DNA of 64,000 nt from Aedoeadaptatus nemausensis (lineage in GTDB: Bacteria > Bacillota > Clostridia > Tissierellales > Peptoniphilaceae): assembly GCF_903819165.1 (NCBI RefSeq), contig NZ_CAIJCS010000014.1, positions 310,001-374,000 on the forward strand. The letters run 5' to 3'. The translations under genes were made by a program, and so were the position numbers. Below are positions 41,747 through 49,747 of this stretch, one piece after another (position 1 is the first letter of the stretch; each line of letters begins with the position of its first letter). The notes beneath the pieces are model-generated. The model did no database searches. It worked only from the letters and a program-made list of their open reading frames with translations, and was not told the origin of the DNA.

Positions 41747-42397
41747 ATGAAGACAATTAAAAAAATTACTTTGATCGCCCTATCTCTTTCCTTATCTATG
41801 TTCGCCGTCGCCTGCACCAATAATGCCGAAGCTGAAAATGCAAAAGGCGCACCTGTTGAGGTGGTCGAAACTCAAAAAACATCCGAAGAATTGGATAAGG
41901 AAGCTGAAAATGCAAGCGAGGAACAGGAAAAAGATGCGACTGAAGAAGAGTCGGATAAAGAAGATGCCAAGGATAATGAAGCCAAAGCTTACAGCGTAAA
42001 ACTCATATTCCCCTCGGAAGATTATATCGTTAACGGCAATGAAGAAAACAAAACCGTTACACAAAAAACCGAAATTACCGCCGACAGTAAAACTATCGTA
42101 ACAAAGGTTTTGGATGCTCTCGCCGCAGCACCTTCCGCTGAAGGCGCCGAATCTACCGGTCTGGATAAATTTGATTACTCAAAATCCACTTTGGACGGTT
42201 CCAAGGCTATTGTCGATCTCTCCGGAGATGTAAGTGGCGGTTCTTTAGAAGAAGATGTCCTCGTCTCTTCTATCGTCAACAGTTTACTTTCCGTCGACGG
42301 CATTAAATCCGTATCCTTTACCGTCAACGGTCAATCCGCCGAAACTTTAATGGGCCACGTGGACATTACTCAAGACTTTACAAACTTCGTTAAATAA
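41747..42397 (+). CDS. GerMN-domain lipoprotein
   Basis: 216 residues: lipoprotein signal with lipobox AVACT (Cys23), a strongly acidic Glu/Lys/Ala linker (~30-85), then a GerMN domain (~85-210) with VTKVLDALAAAP and GSKAIVDLSGDVSGGSLEEDVLVSSIVNSL-type pattern. GerMN is found in spore germination GerM and in other cell-surface lipoproteins; no sporulation genes are seen here, so a cell-envelope role is more likely. Ribosome-binding site AGGAGG, 7 nt from ATG. Single gene with its own terminator. Confidence 0.85.
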   Translation: MKTIKKITLIALSLSLSMFAVACTNNAEAENAKGAPVEVVETQKTSEELDKEAENASEEQEKDATEEESDKEDAKDNEAKAYSVKLIFPSEDYIVNGNEENKTVTQKTEITADSKTIVTKVLDALAAAPSAEGAESTGLDKFDYSKSTLDGSKAIVDLSGDVSGGSLEEDVLVSSIVNSLLSVDGIKSVSFTVNGQSAETLMGHVDITQDFTNFVK

Positions 42398-42400
42398 ACA

Positions 42401-42431
42401 AAAAACTCGACGGCGAGCGTCGAGTTTTTTT
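42401..42431. terminator. Bidirectional terminator
   Basis: 12-bp stem AAAAACTCGACG/CGTCGAGTTTTT with GCGAG loop; ends the GerMN gene (+) and the dnaX-ybaB-recR operon (-). Confidence 0.93.
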
Positions 42432-43032
42432 ATTGCTCTTTAAAATCCGTGCGGTGTTGAAGGGCCGTGGCTACGGTTAAATTATCGTAGTATTCCAAAT
42501 CGCCGCCGACCGGGATACCGTGGGCGATGCGCGACACTCGTATACCTTCTACCTCGGAAAGCATCTTCGCAATATAGCGCGCCGTGGTATCTCCGTCTTT
42601 CGTGGGATTTGTAGCGAGGATAACCTCCTCGATATTTTCTTTCTTCAGGCGCTCCAACAGCTCCTTGATTCTAAGATCCGTAGGAAGAATTCCCCGCTCA
42701 GGCACGATAACGCCGTGGAGCACGTGGTAAAGGCCGTTGTATTTCCCGGTCTGCTCCATAACCTGCACATCCTGAGGACGCTGCACCACACAGACCACGG
42801 AGTGATCCCGCCTTTCGCTTCTACAAATAGGACAGGGATCCCGGTCTGTATAATCGTGGCAGACACTGCACTCCGAAATATGCTCCCGTGCATCTAATAT
42901 GGCGTGGGCAAGCTTTTGCACCTCGTCTTCATCCGATTCCAGGATAAAGTAACTCAAGCGCCGCGCCGTTTTCGTGCCGATGCCCGGAAGTCTGGAAAGG
43001 CGATAAATAAGCTCTTCCAGAGGTCGATCCAT
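42430..43032 (-). CDS. recR: Recombination mediator RecR
   Basis: Loads RecA onto gaps together with RecO/RecF. N-terminal HhH (LSRLPGIGTKTARRLSYFIL), zinc finger CSVCHDYTDRDPCPIC (~57-72), TOPRIM domain with VVQRPQDVQVMEQTGKY and EVILATNPTKDGDTTA. 200 residues. Last gene of the dnaX-ybaB-recR operon, 2 nt after ybaB. Confidence 0.97.
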   Translation of the reverse strand: MDRPLEELIYRLSRLPGIGTKTARRLSYFILESDEDEVQKLAHAILDAREHISECSVCHDYTDRDPCPICRSERRDHSVVCVVQRPQDVQVMEQTGKYNGLYHVLHGVIVPERGILPTDLRIKELLERLKKENIEEVILATNPTKDGDTTARYIAKMLSEVEGIRVSRIAHGIPVGGDLEYYDNLTVATALQHRTDFKEQ

Positions 43033-43034
43033 AA

Positions 43035-43373
43035 TTAAAACATCCCCGGAATATTTAAGCCGCCCGTTAAGCGAGACATTTCGCCTTCAGTCTTTTCTTT
43101 GGCTGCATTCATAGCCCCTTGAATGGCCACGAGGATTAAATCTTCGAGAGTTTCCACATCGTCGGGATCTACTACGTCGGGATCGATGGAAAGGCTTAAG
43201 AGCTCTTGCTTGCCGTTTACTTTCGCCGTAACGACGCCTCCCCCTGCCGAAGATTCAAACTCCTGTTGGTCCAAATCCGCCTGCATCTTTTCCATGTCCT
43301 TTTGCAGCTTTTGGACTTGTTTCATCATATTGTTCATATTTTTTCCGCCCATGTTCGGGAAACCTTTAGCCAT
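43035..43373 (-). CDS. YbaB/EbfC nucleoid-associated protein
   Basis: Small DNA-binding protein: Gly/Met/Asn-rich start, coiled helix [19 protein letters not shown], then [18 protein letters not shown]-type beta segment. 112 residues. Always found between dnaX and recR in Firmicutes, as here (9 nt after dnaX). Confidence 0.95.
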   Translation of the reverse strand: MAKGFPNMGGKNMNNMMKQVQKLQKDMEKMQADLDQQEFESSAGGGVVTAKVNGKQELLSLSIDPDVVDPDDVETLEDLILVAIQGAMNAAKEKTEGEMSRLTGGLNIPGMF

Positions 43374-43382
43374 AATGCCTCC

Positions 43383-44957
43383 TTATTCCATTTCAATAGG
43401 TGTATCTTTAAACACCCGCTTCATCGATTCCAATACGGGATCGTCTTCCGCTTTCATGTCCTCTACAATTACCGACCACTCTTCGCCTAATACTTCGCGA
43501 GCCGCTTCTTCCAGTATTTTGTGATTCGCTTCCGTCTTGAGCATTTTTAAGTGAAATGCGAAAGATGGGGCATAGCGAATAAATAAGGCGTTGTTTTCAG
43601 TGGCGATGCCGGCTACGTCCTTTAATAACGCGCCGCATGCGACACTTTTAGCCTGCACCGACTGAATAAAGTTCTGCCAAGTTTTGTCGTCGATCGGATC
43701 GCCCTTCATTATAGCATGTTCTTCTTTCCCTCTCAAAGTGGGAGAGGCTTCAGCAGATTCTTCAACTTTGGGCTCCGGATCCGTCACTTGTTTTTCCGTC
43801 TTCTCCGAAGAAACCGCTTCTTTCGTTACGGTAGGCACTTTTTTTATCGTCTTTTGCGGTCTTTCTTCATAAGAATCCGCCTCACCCCATCGTACGGCCT
43901 TCAAGAGTAACAGCTCCATCACTACTTTTTTATTGGCAGTATATTTAAAACTCTCTCTTCCTTTTTGCAAAAGTTCGATTATAGAAAAAGCTGAAGTTTC
44001 CTCCACCGCTCGCGCTTGCTCGATAAAGGTTCGGGCTTCCTCTTCTGTAAGCTGTCCCGGAACTTCCTCGGCATAGCGATAAAATAAAAGATCTCTGAAG
44101 TAAGTAATGAGACCGTCTAAAAGCAGCTGAAAATTTCGACCGTTACGGTAGCTTCGATCGATGGCATCCATAACGAGCTTCGCATCTCGTGTCAAAATGC
44201 CGTCGACGATTCTAAAGATGCCTTCGTGTTCCGTAAGCCCCAAACTTTTTCGTACCTTTTCCCCGTCGACGATCTCACCTGAAATCGAAAGAATCTGATC
44301 CAGGATAGAGAGACTGTCGCGCATGGAGCCGTCGCTGTGAGCGGCGATAATTTTCAGGGCGTCCTCCGTGTATTCCCGTTTTTCTTCATTTAAGATCCGC
44401 TCCAACTCACCTACGATCTCTTCATCTCTTAAACGTAAAAAAGTAAAGCGCTGGGAGCGTGACAAAATCGTTGCGGGAATTTTTTCCGGTTCCGTCGTCG
44501 CTAAAATAAAGAGAGCGTGGGAAGGCGGTTCTTCCAACATTTTCAGAAGGGCGTTAAAGGCGCCCTTACTTAACATATGGACCTCGTCGATAATATAAAC
44601 TTTTTTCCGCGCAAGAGTCGGCGGATAGGTTACATTTTCTTTAATCTCGCGAATATCGTCGACTGAGTTATTGCTCGCCGCATCGATTTCCATAACATCG
44701 AATAATGTTTCGTCTAATATTCCGCGGCACACTTCACATTCATTGCATGGATTCCCCTCTTTCGGATCCAAACAATTGACGGCGCGGGCAAAAATTTTAG
44801 CAACGGATGTCTTTCCCGTGCCTCGAGTACCTGAAAATAAATAAGCGTGGTGAACACGCTCTTCTAATAATTGATTTTTTAAAGCGGTAATGGTGGTTTC
44901 CTGGCCGACGACCTCGTCAAATGTCCTCGGCCGATATCGTCTATATAAAGCTTGCAT
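43383..44957 (-). CDS. dnaX: DNA polymerase III subunit gamma/tau
   Basis: Clamp-loader ATPase that organises the replisome. P-loop SGTRGTGKTSVA, zinc-binding Cys cluster (CLDPKEGNPCNECEVC), DEVHMLSKGAFNALLK, sensor region TTEPEKIPATILSRSQRF. The C-terminal region (~365-420) is Lys/Glu/Pro-rich linker, then a tau-type domain. Start at ATG 44957 (MQALYRRYRP) with GGAGG 5 nt upstream; an earlier Met is 15 nt before. 524 residues. First gene of dnaX-ybaB-recR. A TATACT -10 lies ~20 nt upstream (44981-44986), with a weak -35. Confidence 0.96.
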   Translation of the reverse strand: MQALYRRYRPRTFDEVVGQETTITALKNQLLEERVHHAYLFSGTRGTGKTSVAKIFARAVNCLDPKEGNPCNECEVCRGILDETLFDVMEIDAASNNSVDDIREIKENVTYPPTLARKKVYIIDEVHMLSKGAFNALLKMLEEPPSHALFILATTEPEKIPATILSRSQRFTFLRLRDEEIVGELERILNEEKREYTEDALKIIAAHSDGSMRDSLSILDQILSISGEIVDGEKVRKSLGLTEHEGIFRIVDGILTRDAKLVMDAIDRSYRNGRNFQLLLDGLITYFRDLLFYRYAEEVPGQLTEEEARTFIEQARAVEETSAFSIIELLQKGRESFKYTANKKVVMELLLLKAVRWGEADSYEERPQKTIKKVPTVTKEAVSSEKTEKQVTDPEPKVEESAEASPTLRGKEEHAIMKGDPIDDKTWQNFIQSVQAKSVACGALLKDVAGIATENNALFIRYAPSFAFHLKMLKTEANHKILEEAAREVLGEEWSVIVEDMKAEDDPVLESMKRVFKDTPIEME

Positions 44958-45128
44958 AATCGCCTCCATCATTAGTATAACCTATTCCCCTTATTCTTTT
45001 CACGATGATTATGCGATAGTTTCTTCCCTTTTCACCAGAAAACTTTAACAGGATAATCACCGTTTTTTCACATTCGAGTCCTATAATGCAATTAAATCAA
45101 TGTTATGAATCTTTTAGGAGGATTTGAA

Positions 45129-45383
45129 ATGAAAAACTTAAAGAAAATCGCTAGCGCTATGGCAGTAGGTACCCTTATGTTCGGTCTTGTTGCTTGCCAA
45201 CCCAAAGCTGAAGAAGCTCAAAACGCTGCAAACAACGCTAACCAAGCTGCTGCTGAAGCTCAAAACGAAGCTAACCAAGCTGCTAACGAAGCTGCTAACA
45301 AACAAGAAAACGCTGCAAACGCTGAAGCTGCTGCTGAAAACGCTCAAGAAGCTGCTAACAACGCAGAAGAAGCTGCTAACTAA
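45129..45383 (+). CDS. Ala/Asn/Glu/Gln-rich mini-lipoprotein
   Basis: 84 residues starting MKNLKKIASAM at 45129 (TAGGAGG upstream). Lipobox GLVACQ (Cys ~23) gives a mature peptide of about 62 residues made almost only of Ala, Asn, Glu and Gln, in repeats such as AANEAAN and AEAAAENAQEAAN; it should form one long amphipathic helix or coiled coil. Codons are strikingly uniform: Ala GCT/GCA, Asn AAC, Gln CAA, Glu GAA only, the pattern of very highly expressed genes and unlike neighbours. A TATAAT (45091-45096) precedes it. Analogy to Braun-type Lpp is only structural. Function unknown. Confidence 0.82.
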   Translation: MKNLKKIASAMAVGTLMFGLVACQPKAEEAQNAANNANQAAAEAQNEANQAANEAANKQENAANAEAAAENAQEAANNAEEAAN

Positions 45384-45402
45384 TCGTTCATTCGATTTAA
45401 AG

Positions 45403-45430
45403 AGCTCCGGTTTTACCGGGGCTTTTTTTA
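45403..45430 (+). terminator. Terminator of the mini-lipoprotein gene
   Basis: 9-bp stem AGCTCCGGT/ACCGGGGCT (one G.U), TTT loop, then T7. Confidence 0.9.
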
Positions 45431-45459
45431 TGAGCTCGTTCTGCAATGTCCCCATTCTA

Positions 45460-45468
45460 TGGTATAAT
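45460..45468 (+). promoter_or_regulatory. Extended -10 promoter of the zinc-ribbon protein gene
   Basis: TGGTATAAT: perfect TATAAT (45463-45468) with TGn extension, 32 nt before the TTG start; only a weak -35 match upstream. Confidence 0.65.
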
Positions 45469-45500
45469 CGGAGTTAATAGACGACGAAGGAGGATTTGTA

Positions 45501-47132
45501 TTGTATTGTTTTCAATGTGGCGAAGAGCTGGTAAAAGGTGCTAAATTTTGTCACGTATGCGGCGCCAATCAAGAAGAGGCTAAAAAGCTTTTCGAGAAAA
45601 ATTTTAAAAATTCCTCCCCCGATCTAAGTTTCGAAAGCTCTAAGGGATCAAGCGGCGACACAAAGGTTGCCTATTCTTCCGATCCTGAGGATGGTGAATA
45701 CTTAAAATCCTATATGAACAAGGTAGACACTCAGGTCGGAGAGAGTATTAAAAAACATGAAACCCTAACGGGAATCAAAAAACAAGAAGCAAAAGACAAA
45801 AAAAACGAAGAAAAAATTGAAGCGAAAAAACAGAAAAAATCGCTTAAAAATAAAGAGACCATCGAACCTCGGGATGCATTTGAACCGAAGCCGGTGAAGG
45901 AACCGAAGAAAAAAAGCTTCTCTTCGATTTGGAAGAACTTTATCGACGAAGAGGATAATCCCTACTCGGTCTTCGGCGAAATGGCCGATCGCCTGGAGCA
46001 CGAAGAAGCAGCCCTTTCTTCCGACGAGGAAGATAATCTTCGCATTTCTCAAGATGTGGAAGATGATCGTTTCGCTCAAACCGGCGATGTAAGTACCCTC
46101 AATAAAAAGGTCAATGAGATTTTAGATGCCCAGGAAGAAAATGAAGGCAAGGAAAAAATCACACCGAAAGGCGTTCTCTCCTCCTTCTTCTCTCGCGATA
46201 AAAAAGAAGACGATACTATAGCCCACGAAGCTTTTATCGCTTCCACGGAAAAAGAAACACCGGAAACCGAAGACGAAGAACTTCACTCCAAATCCAACGA
46301 CTCCGATTATATGGTCATCGACTTTACACGCTCTTCTGAAGGGGATGATGTCATCGTTCCCCAAGACGCCCACGAGTCTGCCCTTCAAAGTATGGAAACC
46401 ACATCCGAACTTGAGGAAAAGCCTAAAGCTTCTCGCTCTTCGTTTTTCGAGAATTTCAAACGTAAATCCGAAAATTTAAAGAAAGCGAAGCCCGAAAAAA
46501 AGAAAACGACAACAAAAGAAGAGTCGCCGAAGCATAGCGAGAAACACCGTGCACATAGCCTGGACGAACTTCTCGAAAAAACCGATGCCGCTTCCAAATT
46601 CGAAATGGCGCGTAAAAGAGTGCTTTCCAAAGGAGAGCAAGGGCTACGCGGACTTTTCGGTATCGGCATTTTACTCAGTGCCCTTCCCGTCTTTTTCGCA
46701 TTCCGTCGAATCGGCATCTTGCCTGTTTTATTCGTTCTCCTAAAAATATTTATAACGCTGTTTACTTTCTACTTCGCCAATAATGTGGCGAGACGCAATA
46801 CCTGTCGCCAAGACAATCTGAAGGCGCGCACCGTGGACAATCTCCTCATGTGGGTATTGTACTTGATCCCCGTTACCGTCATCTTCTTTATCCTTCCCTC
46901 TTCCTTCGCCATGGGTCGAACGGTTTTGGGATCGGTAACGCCTCATATCCTCTTAAGTATCTTTATGTACGCCTGGGTTATCTTCCTCGCCCTCTCGGCT
47001 GCACGAGAAATTTTGCCTAAGAAGAGCACATTTGAGTTTATGGCGTGGTACGGGATTATCTTTATAAGCTTCGATTTACTCGCAAAGCTCTTCTGGATCA
47101 TCATGAATATCCTAACGTCTACATTTGCGTAA
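45501..47132 (+). CDS. Zinc-ribbon membrane protein of unknown function
   Basis: 543 residues beginning with a TTG codon after AAGGAGG. N-terminal zinc ribbon with Cys3, Cys6, Cys17, Cys20 (CFQCG, CHVCG); a long hydrophilic, very charged Lys/Glu/Asp region (~25-375) with probable disorder and coiled coils; then a C-terminal membrane domain (~380-540) of four or five hydrophobic segments. The zinc-ribbon-plus-membrane plan occurs widely in Firmicutes, but I do not recognise this family. It follows the mini-lipoprotein and has its own promoter and terminator. Confidence 0.8.
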   Translation: MYCFQCGEELVKGAKFCHVCGANQEEAKKLFEKNFKNSSPDLSFESSKGSSGDTKVAYSSDPEDGEYLKSYMNKVDTQVGESIKKHETLTGIKKQEAKDKKNEEKIEAKKQKKSLKNKETIEPRDAFEPKPVKEPKKKSFSSIWKNFIDEEDNPYSVFGEMADRLEHEEAALSSDEEDNLRISQDVEDDRFAQTGDVSTLNKKVNEILDAQEENEGKEKITPKGVLSSFFSRDKKEDDTIAHEAFIASTEKETPETEDEELHSKSNDSDYMVIDFTRSSEGDDVIVPQDAHESALQSMETTSELEEKPKASRSSFFENFKRKSENLKKAKPEKKKTTTKEESPKHSEKHRAHSLDELLEKTDAASKFEMARKRVLSKGEQGLRGLFGIGILLSALPVFFAFRRIGILPVLFVLLKIFITLFTFYFANNVARRNTCRQDNLKARTVDNLLMWVLYLIPVTVIFFILPSSFAMGRTVLGSVTPHILLSIFMYAWVIFLALSAAREILPKKSTFEFMAWYGIIFISFDLLAKLFWIIMNILTSTFA

Positions 47133-47135
47133 ACG

Positions 47136-47161
47136 AGAACCGCTCCGGCGGTTCTTTTTTT
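47136..47161 (+). terminator. Terminator of the zinc-ribbon gene
   Basis: 8-bp stem AGAACCGC/GCGGTTCT with TCCG loop and T7 tail, 4 nt after the stop codon. Confidence 0.9.
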
Positions 47162-47166
47162 GTTCC

Positions 47167-47195
47167 TTGTACTTTTCCTTAAAAAAAATTACAAT
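47167..47195 (+). promoter_or_regulatory. Promoter of aspartokinase gene
   Basis: TTGTAC (47167-47172), 17-nt spacer with an A8 run, TACAAT (47190-47195), 29 nt before ATG. Confidence 0.75.
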
Positions 47196-47224
47196 AGGGT
47201 AAGACAATTTATAAGGAGGAAGCT

Positions 47225-48538
47225 ATGTCCATCGTGTGTAAATTCGGGGGTTCGTCCCTGGCAAGCAGTGAACAATTTTTTAAAGTTAAAGATATTATCG
47301 AAAGCGATCCGAACAGACAGTACATAATCCCTTCGGCGCCCGGTAAAAATAAAAGCGGCGACCAAAAAGTTACGGATTTGCTTATTCTTTTATATAATAT
47401 GGCCGTCCATCACCTCTCCCCCGTGGAAGTAATGAAAATGATCGAATCACGCTATCTCGAAATTATCGAGGGGATCGGCATCGAGTTCGATTTGAAAGAG
47501 GAATTGGACGAAATCTTAAAGACCATTACATCGGAAAAGGTCAGCAAAAGCTATGTTCTCTCGAGAGGAGAGTACTTAAACGGCAAGATTCTCGCTACCT
47601 ATTTAGATTACGACTTCGTCGATGCGACAGAAGTCATCCGCTTCGATGAGAGCGGCCTTTGGAACGAGAAAGCCAGCTACAAAGCTCTCGAAGCTATGGC
47701 GAAGGAACACGAACGTGCCGTCATCCCCGGCTTTTACGGCGCCGCGCCTTCCGGTAAAATCGTCACTTTCAGCCGTGGCGGCAGCGACCTTTCCGGTTCC
47801 ATCGTGGCCCGAGGCGTACACGCCGATCTTTACGAAAACTGGACAGATGTCTCCGGTCTTTTGGCCGTAGACCCGGGTATCGTTCCCCATCCGAAAAAAA
47901 TTCGCAGCATCTCCTATGAAGAGCTTCGCGAACTTTCTTATAGTGGCGCCAAGGTCATGCACGACGAGGCCATGTTCCCCGTCATCGAAAAAAACATCCC
48001 CGTCGTCATTCGTAACACCAATGCAAAAGATGAAGAAGGTTCCTGCATTATGGCCGATGTGCCTGTGGACGATAGCGAAAGCTCGATTACGGGCATCGCC
48101 TGCCGTAAGGGCTTTGACGTCATCAACTTGGAAAAACTCCGCATGAATAGAGATATGGGATTCCACCGAAAAGTCTTTTCTGTCTTGGAAGCCAACGATA
48201 TTTACCTCGAACACATGCCCTCTTCCATCGACTCCATATCCCTCGTCATCGGAAGCAAATATTTGAAAAATAAAACCGATCAATTGATCGCCGAACTTCA
48301 AACCTTTACCGACGCCGATCGCATTACGGTGGATCACAATATTACGTTGATTACCGTAGTCGGCCGCAATATGAAGAATAAAATCGGCATGAGCGCCCTT
48401 ATTTTTAAGGCCCTCGCCGATGCCAATGTGAACATCCGCGTTATCGTTCAAGGGGCCAGCGAGATGAATATTATCGTGGGCGTTATCGATGACGAGGCGG
48501 AAAAAGCTATTCGCGCCATTTACAATGCCTGTGTATAG
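47225..48538 (+). CDS. Aspartate kinase
   Basis: First enzyme of the aspartate family pathway (Lys, Thr, Met, diaminopimelate): phosphorylates aspartate. Kinase domain with CKFGGSSLAS at the start, SRGEYLNGKILA, TFSRGGSDLSGS and YSGAKVMHDEAM; C-terminal tandem ACT domains (ITLITVVGRNMKNKIGMSAL, ANVNIRVIVQGASEMNIIVGV) for feedback by an amino acid. 437 residues, close to the lysC/thrA-kinase standard. Stands alone. Which amino acid inhibits it cannot be told. Confidence 0.95.
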   Translation: MSIVCKFGGSSLASSEQFFKVKDIIESDPNRQYIIPSAPGKNKSGDQKVTDLLILLYNMAVHHLSPVEVMKMIESRYLEIIEGIGIEFDLKEELDEILKTITSEKVSKSYVLSRGEYLNGKILATYLDYDFVDATEVIRFDESGLWNEKASYKALEAMAKEHERAVIPGFYGAAPSGKIVTFSRGGSDLSGSIVARGVHADLYENWTDVSGLLAVDPGIVPHPKKIRSISYEELRELSYSGAKVMHDEAMFPVIEKNIPVVIRNTNAKDEEGSCIMADVPVDDSESSITGIACRKGFDVINLEKLRMNRDMGFHRKVFSVLEANDIYLEHMPSSIDSISLVIGSKYLKNKTDQLIAELQTFTDADRITVDHNITLITVVGRNMKNKIGMSALIFKALADANVNIRVIVQGASEMNIIVGVIDDEAEKAIRAIYNACV

Positions 48539-48567
48539 AAGAGCTTTTATATCTCCTTTCTATAGGG

Positions 48568-48573
48568 TATAAT
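48568..48573 (+). promoter_or_regulatory. -10 box of the thiamine operon
   Basis: Perfect TATAAT 9 nt before the TPP riboswitch begins. The -35 region (TTTTAT) is weak. Confidence 0.6.
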
Positions 48574-48582
48574 GTTCTTGTA

Positions 48583-48655
48583 TAGGGGTGCGCATTGCTG
48601 AGAGAGTACTACTCAACCCTGTGAACTTGTACAGATAATGCTGTAAAAGGAATAA
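48583..48655 (+). ncRNA. TPP riboswitch (THI box)
   Basis: Contains the conserved core GGGGTGC...GCTGAGAG, ACCCTGTGAAC, GATAATGC and a closing AAGGAATA. Binding of thiamine pyrophosphate should favour the downstream terminator and switch the operon off. Confidence 0.95.
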
Positions 48656-48687
48656 GCCGATGCGTGTACACGCATCGGCTTTTTTTG
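48655..48687 (+). terminator. Riboswitch-controlled terminator
   Basis: A 26-nt perfect palindrome (48655-48680) followed by T7: expression platform of the TPP riboswitch, 15 nt before the first ATG. Confidence 0.93.
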
Positions 48688-48702
48688 TGAAAGGAGAACA
48701 TT

Positions 48703-48999
48703 ATGAAAGCAAGCATGGCTATTCAAGTATTACCTACATGTGAAGGCGGAACGAAAGAAGTCGTTCGCATCGTCGACGAAGTTATTAAAGTCATTCAAGA
48801 TAGCGGCCTAAATTACGTGGTAGCACCTTTTGAAACGACAGTTGAAGGCGATTCCATGGATGAGATCCTCGATCTTTTAAAGAAATGTGAAGCCAAAGTT
48901 ATGGAAGAGGGCGCCGACTCCGTGCTCTGTTATATCAAACTCAACCATGGCAAAGAATCTATTTTAGGTATCGATGAAAAAATCGGTAAATATCAATAA
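48703..48999 (+). CDS. Thiamine-binding protein, MTH1187/YqgV (DUF77) family
   Basis: 98 residues with the alternating beta-alpha pattern of the family (MKASMAIQVLPTCEGG; NYVVAPFETTVEGDSMDEILDLL). Members bind thiamine or related pyrimidines in the cytosol; the partner of ABC genes under TPP riboswitch control, as here, supports a role in thiamine or hydroxymethylpyrimidine (HMP) salvage. Good AGGAG site. Its stop overlaps the next gene by 26 nt. Confidence 0.9.
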   Translation: MKASMAIQVLPTCEGGTKEVVRIVDEVIKVIQDSGLNYVVAPFETTVEGDSMDEILDLLKKCEAKVMEEGADSVLCYIKLNHGKESILGIDEKIGKYQ

Positions 49000-49738
49000 A
49001 GTATTTCGGGGAAGCCTCTTTATTGTTTTATTGCTGCTCTTGTGGCAGATCTTGTCCACATCGGGCCTGCTTCCCTCCTACTTGCTGCCTTCGCCCATAG
49101 ACGTTGTGCGGGCTTTTGTAGCTGACTTTCCTCAGCTTATGATGCATTCCCGCGTAACCCTTGTCGAGGCGGCCTTAGGACTTTTATTCGGTATTATTTC
49201 GGGTTTTATCTGCGCCTTTTTAATGGAACGCAGCCCCCTTATTCGCGATGCTCTCTACCCGATTTTAATTTTGACCCAGACCGTACCCACTGTGGCCATT
49301 GCGCCCTTGCTCGTCCTCTGGATGGGCTACGGAATGGCGCCAAAAATCGTTCTGATCGTCATCGTTACGTTCTTCCCCATGGCGGTAAACCTTTTTCAGG
49401 GATTCGCATCTGCCGATCCCGATGAGATTCGCCTTATGAAAGCCATGGGGGCCCGCGACATGGAGCTTTTCTTTTACGTAAAGCTTCCTAACGCACTGGA
49501 AGGTTTTTTCTCCGCCCTTAAAATATCCGCTTCCTACTCGGTAGTGGGTGCCGTCATCGCAGAATGGCTCGGGGGCTTTCAAGGGCTCGGCGTCTACATG
49601 ACCCGCGTGAAAAATGCCTACAGTTACGATCGCATGTTCGCCGTTATCTTCTTAATTTCACTACTCAGTTTGCTCCTTATGGCCTTTGTCAATTTCTTAC
49701 AATACAAAGCCATGCCCTGGAAACAAACTGAGCGATAG
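48974..49738 (+). CDS. thiX: Thiamine-precursor ABC transporter permease (ThiX)
   Basis: Membrane permease of 254 residues, about six helices, with the BPD_transp_1 EAA loop (EIRLMKAMGARDMELFFYVKLPNALEGFF). Belongs to the nitrate/taurine/HMP-precursor type. In the TPP-regulated operon it should form the channel for the pyrimidine precursor (formylaminopyrimidine or HMP) brought by ThiY. The ATG at 48974 lies inside the previous gene (26-nt overlap), so translation is coupled. Confidence 0.9.
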   Translation: MKKSVNINKVFRGSLFIVLLLLLWQILSTSGLLPSYLLPSPIDVVRAFVADFPQLMMHSRVTLVEAALGLLFGIISGFICAFLMERSPLIRDALYPILILTQTVPTVAIAPLLVLWMGYGMAPKIVLIVIVTFFPMAVNLFQGFASADPDEIRLMKAMGARDMELFFYVKLPNALEGFFSALKISASYSVVGAVIAEWLGGFQGLGVYMTRVKNAYSYDRMFAVIFLISLLSLLLMAFVNFLQYKAMPWKQTER

Positions 49739-49747
49739 GAGTTTATT

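Noticed and set aside
45129-45383. CRISPR-like or tandem-repeat array
   Set aside because: The repeats are in-frame codon repeats of an Ala-rich lipoprotein, without spacers of constant length.
47603-48451. Long open frame (282 codons) antisense to aspartokinase
   Set aside because: Shadow of a well-conserved kinase gene; the protein has no family features and no start signals.
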